A stretch of DNA of 60,040 bases. Origin: Secundilactobacillus hailunensis. Its GTDB lineage: Bacteria > Bacillota > Bacilli > Lactobacillales > Lactobacillaceae. The translations under genes were made by a program, and so were the position numbers. Below are positions 28,638 to 35,736 of this stretch, one piece after another. The notes under the pieces were generated by a model. The model ran no database searches. It was not told the origin of the DNA and was given only the letters and a program-made list of their open reading frames with translations. The stretch spans positions 1 to 60,040 of the forward strand of contig NZ_BJDO01000001.1 in assembly GCF_005405185.1 (NCBI RefSeq). The letters are read 5' to 3'. Position 1 is the stretch's first letter. Each line of letters starts with the position of its first letter.

Positions 28638-28748
28638 GATATTGACCACACTCCTGACATCAATTTTGTTCTCATAGCGTAATTCTAGCATACTATTGCT
28701 TTCAACAGTAAACTAGAAATTTCTGCAAATTTATGAAAATCGATAGCT

Positions 28749-28783
28749 AAAAAGTCCGTCATGATCATCATGACGGACTTTTG
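28749..28783. terminator. Terminator hairpin after the nitroreductase gene
   Basis: 16-nt perfect arms (aaaagtccgtcatgat and its complement) with a 1-nt centre, A-run and T-run on the two sides. It lies 23 bp after the nitroreductase stop and ahead of the oxidoreductase gene. Confidence 0.8.
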
Positions 28784-28805
28784 GCGTTAGTTGTTAATGT
28801 TTAGC

Positions 28806-29408
28806 TTATTTAAGAACCTTAAACCGATCGTCATCAGCCATAAATTCTTTATCACCGGCTGGAGATTCAATGGAGCCAAAGTCCATTTCAGCTCGTAACT
28901 TCCAGCTAGCTGGAATGTTGAAGGCAGCTCTGACTTCATCATCGATCAGTGGATTGTAATGTTGCAGATTAGCGCCCAAACCGTTTTCAGCTAACGCGGT
29001 CCAAACCGCAAACTGGGCGTTACCTTGGCCCTGTTCTGACCAATCATAGAAGTTATCAGCGTAAAGCGCAAAGTCACTTTCAAAACGGTGCACGATGTCC
29101 ATATCAGTAAAGTACATCACGGTACCATAAGCGGCTTTAAAACCATTGATCTTCTGTAACGTTTTTTGGTAAGCCTCTTCGGTTGGTACTTCAGACTTTA
29201 AGCGTTTAGCAACAATGTCCCATAATTTTTCGTGGCTGTCACCAAACAGGATCACGGCACGAGTCGTCTGGTTGTTAAATGAAGTCGGTGCCCACTTGAT
29301 GGTATCTTTGATCAACGTTGCTAATTCATCTTGGCTAGCAGTCACGTTGCGACCTAAAGCGTAGATTGAGCGGCGGTTCTTGGCTAGATTTAATAATTGT
29401 TCTTTCAT
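28806..29408 (-). CDS. Nitroreductase family protein (Frm2/Hbn1-like)
   Basis: 200 residues. FMN-binding features are RRSIYALG near residue 12, the APTSFNNQTTRAVI segment, and a C-terminal FGSIESPAGDKEF. This short, N-terminally compact form matches the Frm2/Hbn1 branch. It reduces nitro or quinone compounds, and in this branch has been linked to lipid and oxidative signalling. The start at 29408 has GGAGGAG eight bases upstream. The promoter contains a palindrome, so a redox-responsive repressor is likely. Confidence 0.88.
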   Translation of the reverse strand: MKEQLLNLAKNRRSIYALGRNVTASQDELATLIKDTIKWAPTSFNNQTTRAVILFGDSHEKLWDIVAKRLKSEVPTEEAYQKTLQKINGFKAAYGTVMYFTDMDIVHRFESDFALYADNFYDWSEQGQGNAQFAVWTALAENGLGANLQHYNPLIDDEVRAAFNIPASWKLRAEMDFGSIESPAGDKEFMADDDRFKVLK

Positions 29409-29459
29409 TTGATTAACTCCTCCATTTATGTAAGCTAGTTGTTTTTGTTTACAAGCAAT

Positions 29460-29487
29460 AGTATAACAGCTTACTTTTTGTAAGTAA
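29460..29487 (-). promoter_or_regulatory. Nitroreductase promoter with palindromic operator
   Basis: On the minus strand TTTACT, 17 bp, then TATACT (29460-29465). The spacer holds CTTAC-ttttt-GTAAG (29470-29484), and TTAC/GTAA half-sites recur nearby. A repressor of the HxlR or MarR type bound here would occlude RNA polymerase. The regulator is not in the window with certainty; the MarR at 16882 is one candidate. Confidence 0.5.
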
Positions 29488-29574
29488 AGCATAATCTTAA
29501 CTAAAAACTGGTTTGTTCTCTCACAGTCGGCATGCTAAACTGAGACCATTGATTAATATGGAGGGCGTGACAAT

Positions 29575-30243
29575 ATGTTGCATCAACGAGCTGGCCGTCA
29601 GTTGCTTATCCAGTACGGCTACTTTTTAGTTTTATGGTTTGTAGTTCAAATCTTTGTGAATGTACCGATTCTTAATTTAACCCGTGGCTGGACCCAGGAA
29701 CTGCTAACGGATGCGGTTAAAACGCTGATTTGGCTTGGTATTGGGCTATTTATGATCCACCACACAAAAAAGGACCAGTTCGTTATCGAACGGCCCTTTC
29801 AGTTGAATCTAAAATTTAAACCACTCTACATCACGCTTTTAGCAATCGTGGTTTATATGTTAGCAACGGCGCTCATTCAACGCCACAGTATTGGTATCGT
29901 GGCCACGTTTAAACCCACGATGCTGCTGCAGGACTTTTTGGTTGTGGGAATTTGTGAAGAAACGCTTTTTCGGGGGTATCTGCTGAATCGCCTACGAAAA
30001 TTAGTCCCTTCAGAACAAACTGCCTTGATCATTCAAGCCATTTTATTTGCCCTGATTCATTTGCCGCGGTACCTGACCACCTATCCAGCGCTTTCGCTGC
30101 TCACGATCGTCGGTCAGTTAGTCACCGTTGCCTTACTTGGCTACCTGTTTGGCTGGCTGTTTCTCAGGAGTCGCTCACTGTGGCCAGGCATCATCGTGCA
30201 CTCCGTTTGGGATCTATTGATCGTTCTTTTGATTGGCAGTTAA
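29575..30243 (+). CDS. CPBP family intramembrane glutamic endopeptidase
   Basis: 222 residues with six to seven membrane helices. Motif 1 is EETLFRGYL (the glutamate pair and Arg), motif 2 FALIHLPRY, and motif 3 VHSVWDLL, as in Rce1/CPBP proteases. In lactobacilli such proteins are tied to bacteriocin self-immunity or to unknown membrane processing; no bacteriocin gene is adjacent. GGAGG lies ten bases before the ATG. Its last 30 bases overlap the 3' end of the convergent Nudix gene. Confidence 0.88.
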   Translation: MLHQRAGRQLLIQYGYFLVLWFVVQIFVNVPILNLTRGWTQELLTDAVKTLIWLGIGLFMIHHTKKDQFVIERPFQLNLKFKPLYITLLAIVVYMLATALIQRHSIGIVATFKPTMLLQDFLVVGICEETLFRGYLLNRLRKLVPSEQTALIIQAILFALIHLPRYLTTYPALSLLTIVGQLVTVALLGYLFGWLFLRSRSLWPGIIVHSVWDLLIVLLIGS

Positions 30244-30699
30244 GTGTAATTGCCCATTCATGACTGAAGACACCGCTGAAACGGTGTCTTTTTTTGTAAA
30301 AATGGCAAGCATTTCCATAAAGCTTTCAGCCGTATTCGTGGCGTTCAAGGCCGTTAGCGGCAACCAGAAGATACGGCCTTCATCGCCCTGTTTAATGGTA
30401 CCTGAAAAGTGACTAGTGCGATACAAGAACCCAATCTTTCGGTAACCGGCCTGCTGGTCGAACCATTCGACACAGCCACAGGCTTCAAGCTGGCTAATGT
30501 GCAGACCAGTTTCTTCAAAGACTTCGCGAATAACGGCATCGGCCACGGGTTCATTAGGTTCAACGTGGCCACCAGGAAACGTGTGACCAAACTTCCATTT
30601 GATATCCGTTTTATCTTCAACTAATACCTGCTTAGTTGCCGTATCGTAAACCATGCACATATTTACTAATTCAACGCGCTGCGTGCGATCCAGTCCCAT
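30214..30699 (-). CDS. Nudix hydrolase (MutT-like, 8-oxo-dGTP diphosphatase type)
   Basis: 161 residues. The complete Nudix box GX5EX7REVXEETGL spans 44-66. Flanking sequence resembles small MutT/YtkD-like enzymes that clean nucleotide pools, but the substrate cannot be fixed. GAGGTG lies just before the ATG. The 3' 30 nt overlap the CPBP gene tail to tail, and the coding region contains the terminator hairpin of that gene (30268-30295). Confidence 0.88.
   Translation of the reverse strand: MGLDRTQRVELVNMCMVYDTATKQVLVEDKTDIKWKFGHTFPGGHVEPNEPVADAVIREVFEETGLHISQLEACGCVEWFDQQAGYRKIGFLYRTSHFSGTIKQGDEGRIFWLPLTALNATNTAESFMEMLAIFTKKDTVSAVSSVMNGQLHLTANQKNDQ
30268..30295 (+). terminator. Terminator of the CPBP gene, inside the Nudix coding sequence
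   Basis: agacaccg/cggtgtct with a 6-nt loop is followed by seven T on the plus strand, 25 bp after the CPBP stop. On the other strand the same bases encode KKDTVSAVSS of the Nudix protein. Confidence 0.8.
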
Positions 30700-30744
30700 G
30701 TGACCACCTCATTTAATTTAGTAGTTTCATTATAAGATAGTCGT

Positions 30745-32058
30745 TCATTTACGTAAATGGGCTGTTTGACCCTTAAATTCAGTCGCGTAGAGTTTCATAT
30801 CAGTTTGAGCTTTAGCCATGTCTGAGCTGAGCCCAATGGTGTAGTCAGCTTCTTCGCCATGTTCACCAATATCTAGACCTAACGCTTCTTCGTCACGGTC
30901 GACCCGCATTGGCATAACGAGTTGAAGCACTTTGATGAGGACAATACACATGATTGCTACAAAGCCAATGGTCAGGGCCGTGGCAGCCAGCTGAATTAAA
31001 AATAGATGAGCCCCACCGCCATAGAACAAACCGTTTCCGGTCAAACTGCTGTTCACGGATTTAGTGGCAAACAAACCAGTCGCAATACTACCGATAATGC
31101 CACTGACCCCGTGACAGCCAAAGGCATCTAACGCATCGTCCACGCCAATGCGATCCTTGAGCACGTTCACAAAGAAGTAACTGCTGCAAGTGGCGATCAG
31201 CGCGATCCAAAAGGCCCCGGCAATGGTCACATAACCAGCTCCCGGTGTGATGCCGACCAACCCACACAGTGTCCCGGTACAGACACCGACCAAGGTTGGT
31301 TTGCCCTTAGTGAAGATGTCCAGAAACATCCAGGCCACCATGGCCGTAGCCGTGGCTACCGTGGTGGTTAAGGTTGCTTGGACCGCCACATTGTTAACGC
31401 CCAGTGCGGAACCCGCGTTAAAGCCGTACCAGCCGATCCACAAAATCGTGGTGCCCAGTAAGACCCATGGCAAATTGTAATGGGTGTGGGGAATATCGCC
31501 GAACTTGATGCGTTTACCCAGAAAGGCTGATAACACAAATGCTGTGACGCCGGCATTAATATGAACCACGGTCCCACCAGCAAAATCAACAGTCCCCAGC
31601 TTAGCTAGAAGTCCAGTTGGGCTCCAAACCATGTGCACCATTGGGTAGTAAATAAAGATGGACCAAACCACTAAAAAGGTCAGTAGAAATTTAAAACGAA
31701 TCCGCCCGACCACAGCACCCACGAACAAGGCTGGCGTAATAATGGCAAACATCATTTGAAATAACGAATAAAGGCTAGTCGGAATATGAGTGCTGGTTAA
31801 CGTATTCAGATTTAAGTGACTCATGAACGGATGCGCAAAACTACCGAAAACACCGCCATGATCACCCACAAATGACAAAGAATAGCCAATTAAGACCCAC
31901 AACATAATAGCAACACCGGTCATCACAAAGACTGATAGCATTGTATTGACAACGTTTCGCTTTGACACCAGACCACCGTAGAAAAAGGCCAATCCAGGTG
32001 TCATGAACAAGACTAGGATACTAGCTAGAACCATGAACGAGACGTTAACAAGACTCAT
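30745..32058 (-). CDS. amtB: Ammonium transporter
   Basis: 437 residues, eleven membrane helices. It has the Amt signature DFAGGTVVHINAG with the first pore His, and the second in GCHGVSGIIG. It conducts ammonium into the cell when nitrogen is short. The C-terminal tail (about 395-437) is longer than the minimal GlnK-contact tail, and no glnK gene is next to it. A GlnR/TnrA box lies 24 bp upstream (32082-32098). Confidence 0.95.
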   Translation of the reverse strand: MSLVNVSFMVLASILVLFMTPGLAFFYGGLVSKRNVVNTMLSVFVMTGVAIMLWVLIGYSLSFVGDHGGVFGSFAHPFMSHLNLNTLTSTHIPTSLYSLFQMMFAIITPALFVGAVVGRIRFKFLLTFLVVWSIFIYYPMVHMVWSPTGLLAKLGTVDFAGGTVVHINAGVTAFVLSAFLGKRIKFGDIPHTHYNLPWVLLGTTILWIGWYGFNAGSALGVNNVAVQATLTTTVATATAMVAWMFLDIFTKGKPTLVGVCTGTLCGLVGITPGAGYVTIAGAFWIALIATCSSYFFVNVLKDRIGVDDALDAFGCHGVSGIIGSIATGLFATKSVNSSLTGNGLFYGGGAHLFLIQLAATALTIGFVAIMCIVLIKVLQLVMPMRVDRDEEALGLDIGEHGEEADYTIGLSSDMAKAQTDMKLYATEFKGQTAHLRK

Positions 32059-32081
32059 AGAATCACTTCTCTCTTTTATTA

Positions 32082-32098
32082 TGTTATGAATAGTAACA
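32082..32098. promoter_or_regulatory. GlnR/TnrA-type nitrogen box upstream of amtB
   Basis: TGTTA-tgaatag-TAACA fits the GlnR consensus TGTNAN7TNACA exactly and is extended by one more base pair (A/T) each side. It lies 24 bp before the amtB start, where bound GlnR would block initiation under nitrogen excess. Confidence 0.85.
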
Positions 32099-32264
32099 TG
32101 CTTTCAAACGCTATTCCAGCGGTATTTTACCGATGTCAACTCAAAAAAATAAATAGTTTACCAGTAAACGGTGTCGGCTAGACATGAGGATAGCATTAAA
32201 TTTTTTTGAAGTTTTCCATAGTGATGTGAGCTTTTAACACGCTGAAAGGTCATAAGTAGCAAAA

Positions 32265-32297
32265 AAGCAGCAACCGACATGTTTCGGTTGCTGCTTT
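32265..32297 (-). terminator. Terminator of the THUMP methyltransferase gene
   Basis: 14-bp perfect stem (aaagcagcaaccga / tcggttgctgcttt) with a 5-nt loop, 15 bp after the stop, with U-run on the minus strand. Confidence 0.88.
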
Positions 32298-32311
32298 AGC
32301 GTTTGATACAG

Positions 32312-33448
32312 TTAGTTTTTACGGTGACTAGCCCAGAATTGGAAGTAATCCGTTCTTAGCGCACCGTTATAAAGCTTCCGGCGCTTAGTGGCTTTTTGAC
32401 CGTAAAAGGTTTCAAATTCAAGGTCGGCTGTCAAAATATACTTCGACCAAGTCGTTAACGGTTTGAAGACGTGGCCCATTTGTTCGTATAACTTCCGGAC
32501 ACTCTTCTGATCGCCCATTCGTTTCCCATATGGTGGGTTCACGATGATCACACCGTCTTCTTTGTCGGTCTTAAAGTCTTTGACCGCTACTTGTTTAAAG
32601 GTGATATCGTGCAGTACGCCAGCGCCATTCGCATTGAGCTTAGCGATATCGATCATTGACCCGTCAATATCGCAACCGGTAATGTCGACTACGTCATCGT
32701 TTTGTTGCTCTTTAGCTTCTTCTTTAAGCTCATTGGAAGCCTTTAGATTATCAGGATGCCAGTTCTCACATGAAAAATGACGGTTGATTCCTGGCGCAAT
32801 GTTGCGTGCCATAAGAGCTGCTTCAATGGGCAACGTCCCAGAACCGCACATTGGGTCAACAAATGGCATATCAGTATGCCAGTTTGTCAGCATGATCAAG
32901 GCAGCCGCAAAGTTTTCCTTTAACGGTGCTTCACCTTTTTCCTGACGATAGCCCCGTTTAAACAAACTGTCACCGGTGGTATCAAGGGTTAAGGTCGCTT
33001 CGTCCTTATTTAGTGCAATCTCTAGTGAGAATAATGCACCCGTTTCTGGGAACCGGCTCTTACGGTGATAGGCACCAGCCATTTGGTTAACGATTGCTTT
33101 TTTAGTGACCGCTTGAATATCGGGAACACTAAACAGTTTTGAATTTTTAGACCGGCCGTTCACCGGAAATTTAGCATCCATTGGGAGTAATTGATCCCAA
33201 TCCATGGCCGTCACCGTGTCAAAAATATCATCAAAAGTCGTTGCCTTAAAGGTTTTCAAAATAATTTTGATACGGTCTGCCGAACGCAGCCAAATATTGG
33301 CCCGTAAAATATCGGTCATATCGCCTTCAAAATAGATCCGGCCATTATCAACACGAACTTTGTATCCTAAATCCCGTAATTCTTGACCCGCTAACGCTTC
33401 AAGTCCACTGGCGGTTGCTGCATACAGTTGAAATTGTTGTTTTGCCAT
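32312..33448 (-). CDS. THUMP-domain class I SAM-dependent 23S rRNA methyltransferase (RlmL/YpsC-like)
   Basis: 378 residues. A ferredoxin-like and THUMP RNA-binding part fills residues 1-160, followed by a Rossmann methyltransferase with VDPMCGSGTLPIEAAL and the catalytic VNPPYGKR. It corresponds to the N-terminal RlmL half of the gamma-proteobacterial fusion, which makes m2G in 23S rRNA, and to B. subtilis YpsC. The rnpB-gpsB neighbourhood is conserved in Bacilli. Confidence 0.92.
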   Translation of the reverse strand: MAKQQFQLYAATASGLEALAGQELRDLGYKVRVDNGRIYFEGDMTDILRANIWLRSADRIKIILKTFKATTFDDIFDTVTAMDWDQLLPMDAKFPVNGRSKNSKLFSVPDIQAVTKKAIVNQMAGAYHRKSRFPETGALFSLEIALNKDEATLTLDTTGDSLFKRGYRQEKGEAPLKENFAAALIMLTNWHTDMPFVDPMCGSGTLPIEAALMARNIAPGINRHFSCENWHPDNLKASNELKEEAKEQQNDDVVDITGCDIDGSMIDIAKLNANGAGVLHDITFKQVAVKDFKTDKEDGVIIVNPPYGKRMGDQKSVRKLYEQMGHVFKPLTTWSKYILTADLEFETFYGQKATKRRKLYNGALRTDYFQFWASHRKN

Positions 33449-33490
33449 GATTTGCCTCTTTCTTTTATGGTGAGTGGCCGTTTAAGTGCA

Positions 33491-33517
33491 AAAAAAAGGT
33501 GAGAGTCGCCTCTCACC
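33491..33517 (-). terminator. Terminator of rnpB
   Basis: ggtgagag/ctctcacc stem with a 3-nt loop is followed by seven U on the minus strand, directly after the RNase P RNA. Confidence 0.88.
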
Positions 33518-33526
33518 AATCCTGAA

Positions 33527-33920
33527 CTGTAAATCTCTATAAGCCATGTTCCGTACTTTACTAGATGTCAGGGACAGTCTAATAAAGCGGTAATCATCTA
33601 TCTCGAGAGTTAAAAACTCTCCCCCCACATTTAGTTCATTTCCAGATGTGAAGCTCCCCTACCATAGTTTGGGTTGCCCGCTCGAGGGGTTTACCAACGT
33701 TCCACCGTACCAGTTTTCCAATACGTCATCGTCGCTGTGGCACTTTTCAGGGATATTAACGCATAGCCGAGGCCTTAGCGCGTTTTCCCGCCGTAACTTC
33801 TTACGAAGTCCCCCGGCTTATTTTTTCACCGAGCACGAACACTACAAGCATCTCAGCTTGTGCGAGCATGGACTTTCCTCAGCCGACATAAGCCGGCCGC
33901 GATTACCCGAGATTTACAAG
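33527..33920 (-). ncRNA. rnpB: RNase P RNA, bacterial type B
   Basis: On the minus strand the conserved GAGGAAAGTCCATGCTC element (P4 5' side) lies near the start and GGAACATGGCTTATAG near the end. P1 is formed by gtaaatctc (33909-33917) and gagatttac (33529-33537). The length of about 390 nt is right for the Firmicute type. The 3' precursor end runs into a terminator. It starts 15 nt after the gpsB stop, so its promoter lies inside gpsB or it is processed from a longer transcript. Ends are placed to within a few bases. Confidence 0.96.
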
Positions 33921-33934
33921 TTACTATCAAATTG

Positions 33935-34282
33935 TTAAAGACGGTGTGATGTGTTAGCACCACTGTCTATTTGAGAACCAAACACATGACGTTCCAAGTT
34001 AGAAAGACGCTTCAAAATATCCATGTTCGTTACATTGGTAGCTGGCTGACTCGGTTGAGCCGTTGTTGTGCCACCAACAGACAATTGTTTCGTCAATTCA
34101 TCAACTTTTGCACGCAGACGTTCGTTCTCGTCTTGAAGGTGCTGACTTTCCTTCGTAAATGCTTCATAGTCCTTGATCACATTATCTAAAAAGCTGTCAA
34201 CATCGGCAGGATCGTAACCCCGCATCTTCTGACGGAACTCTTTTTGAAGGATGTCTTTTGGATTATAATTAATGGTTGCCAT
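33935..34282 (-). CDS. gpsB: Cell-division regulator GpsB (DivIVA-like)
   Basis: 115 residues. The N-terminal membrane-binding/coiled-coil domain (about 5-70; [24 protein letters not shown]) is followed by a Thr/Ser/Pro/Gln linker and a short C-terminal helix ([18 protein letters not shown]). GpsB shuttles PBP1-type synthases between septum and side wall. It lies near recU-pbp1A, the gene of its classic client. GAGGTG precedes the ATG. Confidence 0.95.
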   Translation of the reverse strand: MATINYNPKDILQKEFRQKMRGYDPADVDSFLDNVIKDYEAFTKESQHLQDENERLRAKVDELTKQLSVGGTTTAQPSQPATNVTNMDILKRLSNLERHVFGSQIDSGANTSHRL

Positions 34283-34335
34283 TTAAATACACCTCATCAT
34301 TTATTCAACACCAACATTTAAGATGTTATCAAATT

Positions 34336-34917
34336 TTAGTTTAAATTGAAACCCTTTTTTGAATTTTCTTTTGAATTTTCTGCAAATTCGTACGAGAATT
34401 CTTGTAATTGATCGAAATCAACGAGTTGCAGCGGATAATCATGCTCATCTTGCCATTTCACAATTGCATTATAATCGTACCTCGATTTGCCTTCGTTGTC
34501 TACATCGTATACTAAGATTGCGCCATCGGTATGTGTCAGCATGAATTCTTGATAATTTCTTAATTGTTGCGGTGACGAATAATCGTGGTTGCTGACACTG
34601 GCATGAAAATCAACCTGTGAGATCAACGTGGCTAGCTTAGCTTGATTATCTGGTTTCCAATTATTACCAAAGTGAGTAAAAGGTGTCATCATGGCAACCT
34701 GAAGTTCCGGATAATCTTTTTTTAACGCCACACCAACCTGGGCGGCCCACTGCTCGATTCCCATTTGACCGCCCGTGATCAGCCAGTTCGTGCCGTCTTC
34801 AACGGCTTGTGTCATGAGCCGTTTCAAGGCGTATTGCAAAACTAAAAACTTGGGTTCCTTCTCAGAAAAAACACCTAATTCATAGGCGCGATAACCTGTT
34901 ATCCACACACGTTGCAT
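34336..34917 (-). CDS. ypsA: YpsA family protein (SLOG superfamily, DUF1273)
   Basis: 193 residues. N-terminal VWITGYRAYELGVF and WLITGGQMGIEQWA match the YpsA branch of the SLOG nucleotide-binding superfamily. In B. subtilis YpsA affects cell division and sits beside gpsB, as here. Its ligand is unknown. AGGAG precedes the ATG. The C-terminus is a Lys/Asn/Ser-rich tail of about 15 residues. Confidence 0.88.
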   Translation of the reverse strand: MQRVWITGYRAYELGVFSEKEPKFLVLQYALKRLMTQAVEDGTNWLITGGQMGIEQWAAQVGVALKKDYPELQVAMMTPFTHFGNNWKPDNQAKLATLISQVDFHASVSNHDYSSPQQLRNYQEFMLTHTDGAILVYDVDNEGKSRYDYNAIVKWQDEHDYPLQLVDFDQLQEFSYEFAENSKENSKKGFNLN

Positions 34918-35094
34918 ACCTCTAAATCTCCTTTTGTGGTATCATTTCAACCATGAGTATGATACTGGAGTTGATTTTCTTACATCATACTTAACTTAAT
35001 AGTTTCATATTCCAGTTTTTATTCACTAGCCAACTTGGTATAATAACCCTAACTGGGTAGGCACTTTTTTTCAATATTTTACAATAGGAAAGAG

Positions 35095-35712
35095 ATGATC
35101 CAGCCAGTGACAATCCATTATCCTAACGGGACACAATACCGACCGCAACCGGTCAATCGGTCTAAGCATACAGAATCTGCCTTAGTCAAACACGGGGACC
35201 GCGGCATGACGTTAGAACAGGAAATAAACGAAAGCAATCAATATTATCTTGCCCACGATATTGCAGTTATTCATAAAAAGCCGACTCCTATTCAAATCGT
35301 CAAGGTCGATTATCCCAAACGGAGTGCTGCAGTGATTCGGGAAGCCTATTTTCGGCAAGCCTCCACTACTGATTATAACGGAATTTATCGTGGCCGGTAT
35401 ATCGATTTTGATGCTAAAGAAACCAAGGAAAAAACGCGTTTTCCACTGGATAATTTTCATCAGCATCAAGTTGAACATATGCGTAGTTGTTTAAAACAAG
35501 GCGGAATTTGTTTTGGTTTAATTAAATTTGTCGCGTTTGATCAATTATATTTGTTGAAGGCAACTGATTTAATCAACTATTGGGATGCGCGTAATCATGC
35601 GGGGGGCCGAAAATCAATTCCGTTCACTGCATTTCAAACCCAAGCCATTCCAATTAAATATTCACTCAACCCCACCATCGCTTATCTTGATGCGGTTGAT
35701 CAACTCATCTAA
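35095..35712 (+). CDS. recU: Holliday junction resolvase RecU
   Basis: 205 residues. RGMTLEQEINESNQYYL and the nuclease core DYNGIYRGRYIDFDAKET are characteristic; the acidic residues in the latter bind metal. RecU resolves Holliday junctions and modulates RecA. GGAAAGAG lies just before the ATG. It is followed 24 bp later by pbp1A, as in most Bacilli, and is divergent from ypsA. Confidence 0.95.
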   Translation: MIQPVTIHYPNGTQYRPQPVNRSKHTESALVKHGDRGMTLEQEINESNQYYLAHDIAVIHKKPTPIQIVKVDYPKRSAAVIREAYFRQASTTDYNGIYRGRYIDFDAKETKEKTRFPLDNFHQHQVEHMRSCLKQGGICFGLIKFVAFDQLYLLKATDLINYWDARNHAGGRKSIPFTAFQTQAIPIKYSLNPTIAYLDAVDQLI

Positions 35713-35736
35713 CGCCTTAATCAAAGGAGTCTATTT

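Noticed and set aside
33648-33938. 96-codon plus-strand frame
   Set aside because: Lies on the opposite strand of rnpB; the sequence is explained fully by RNase P RNA.
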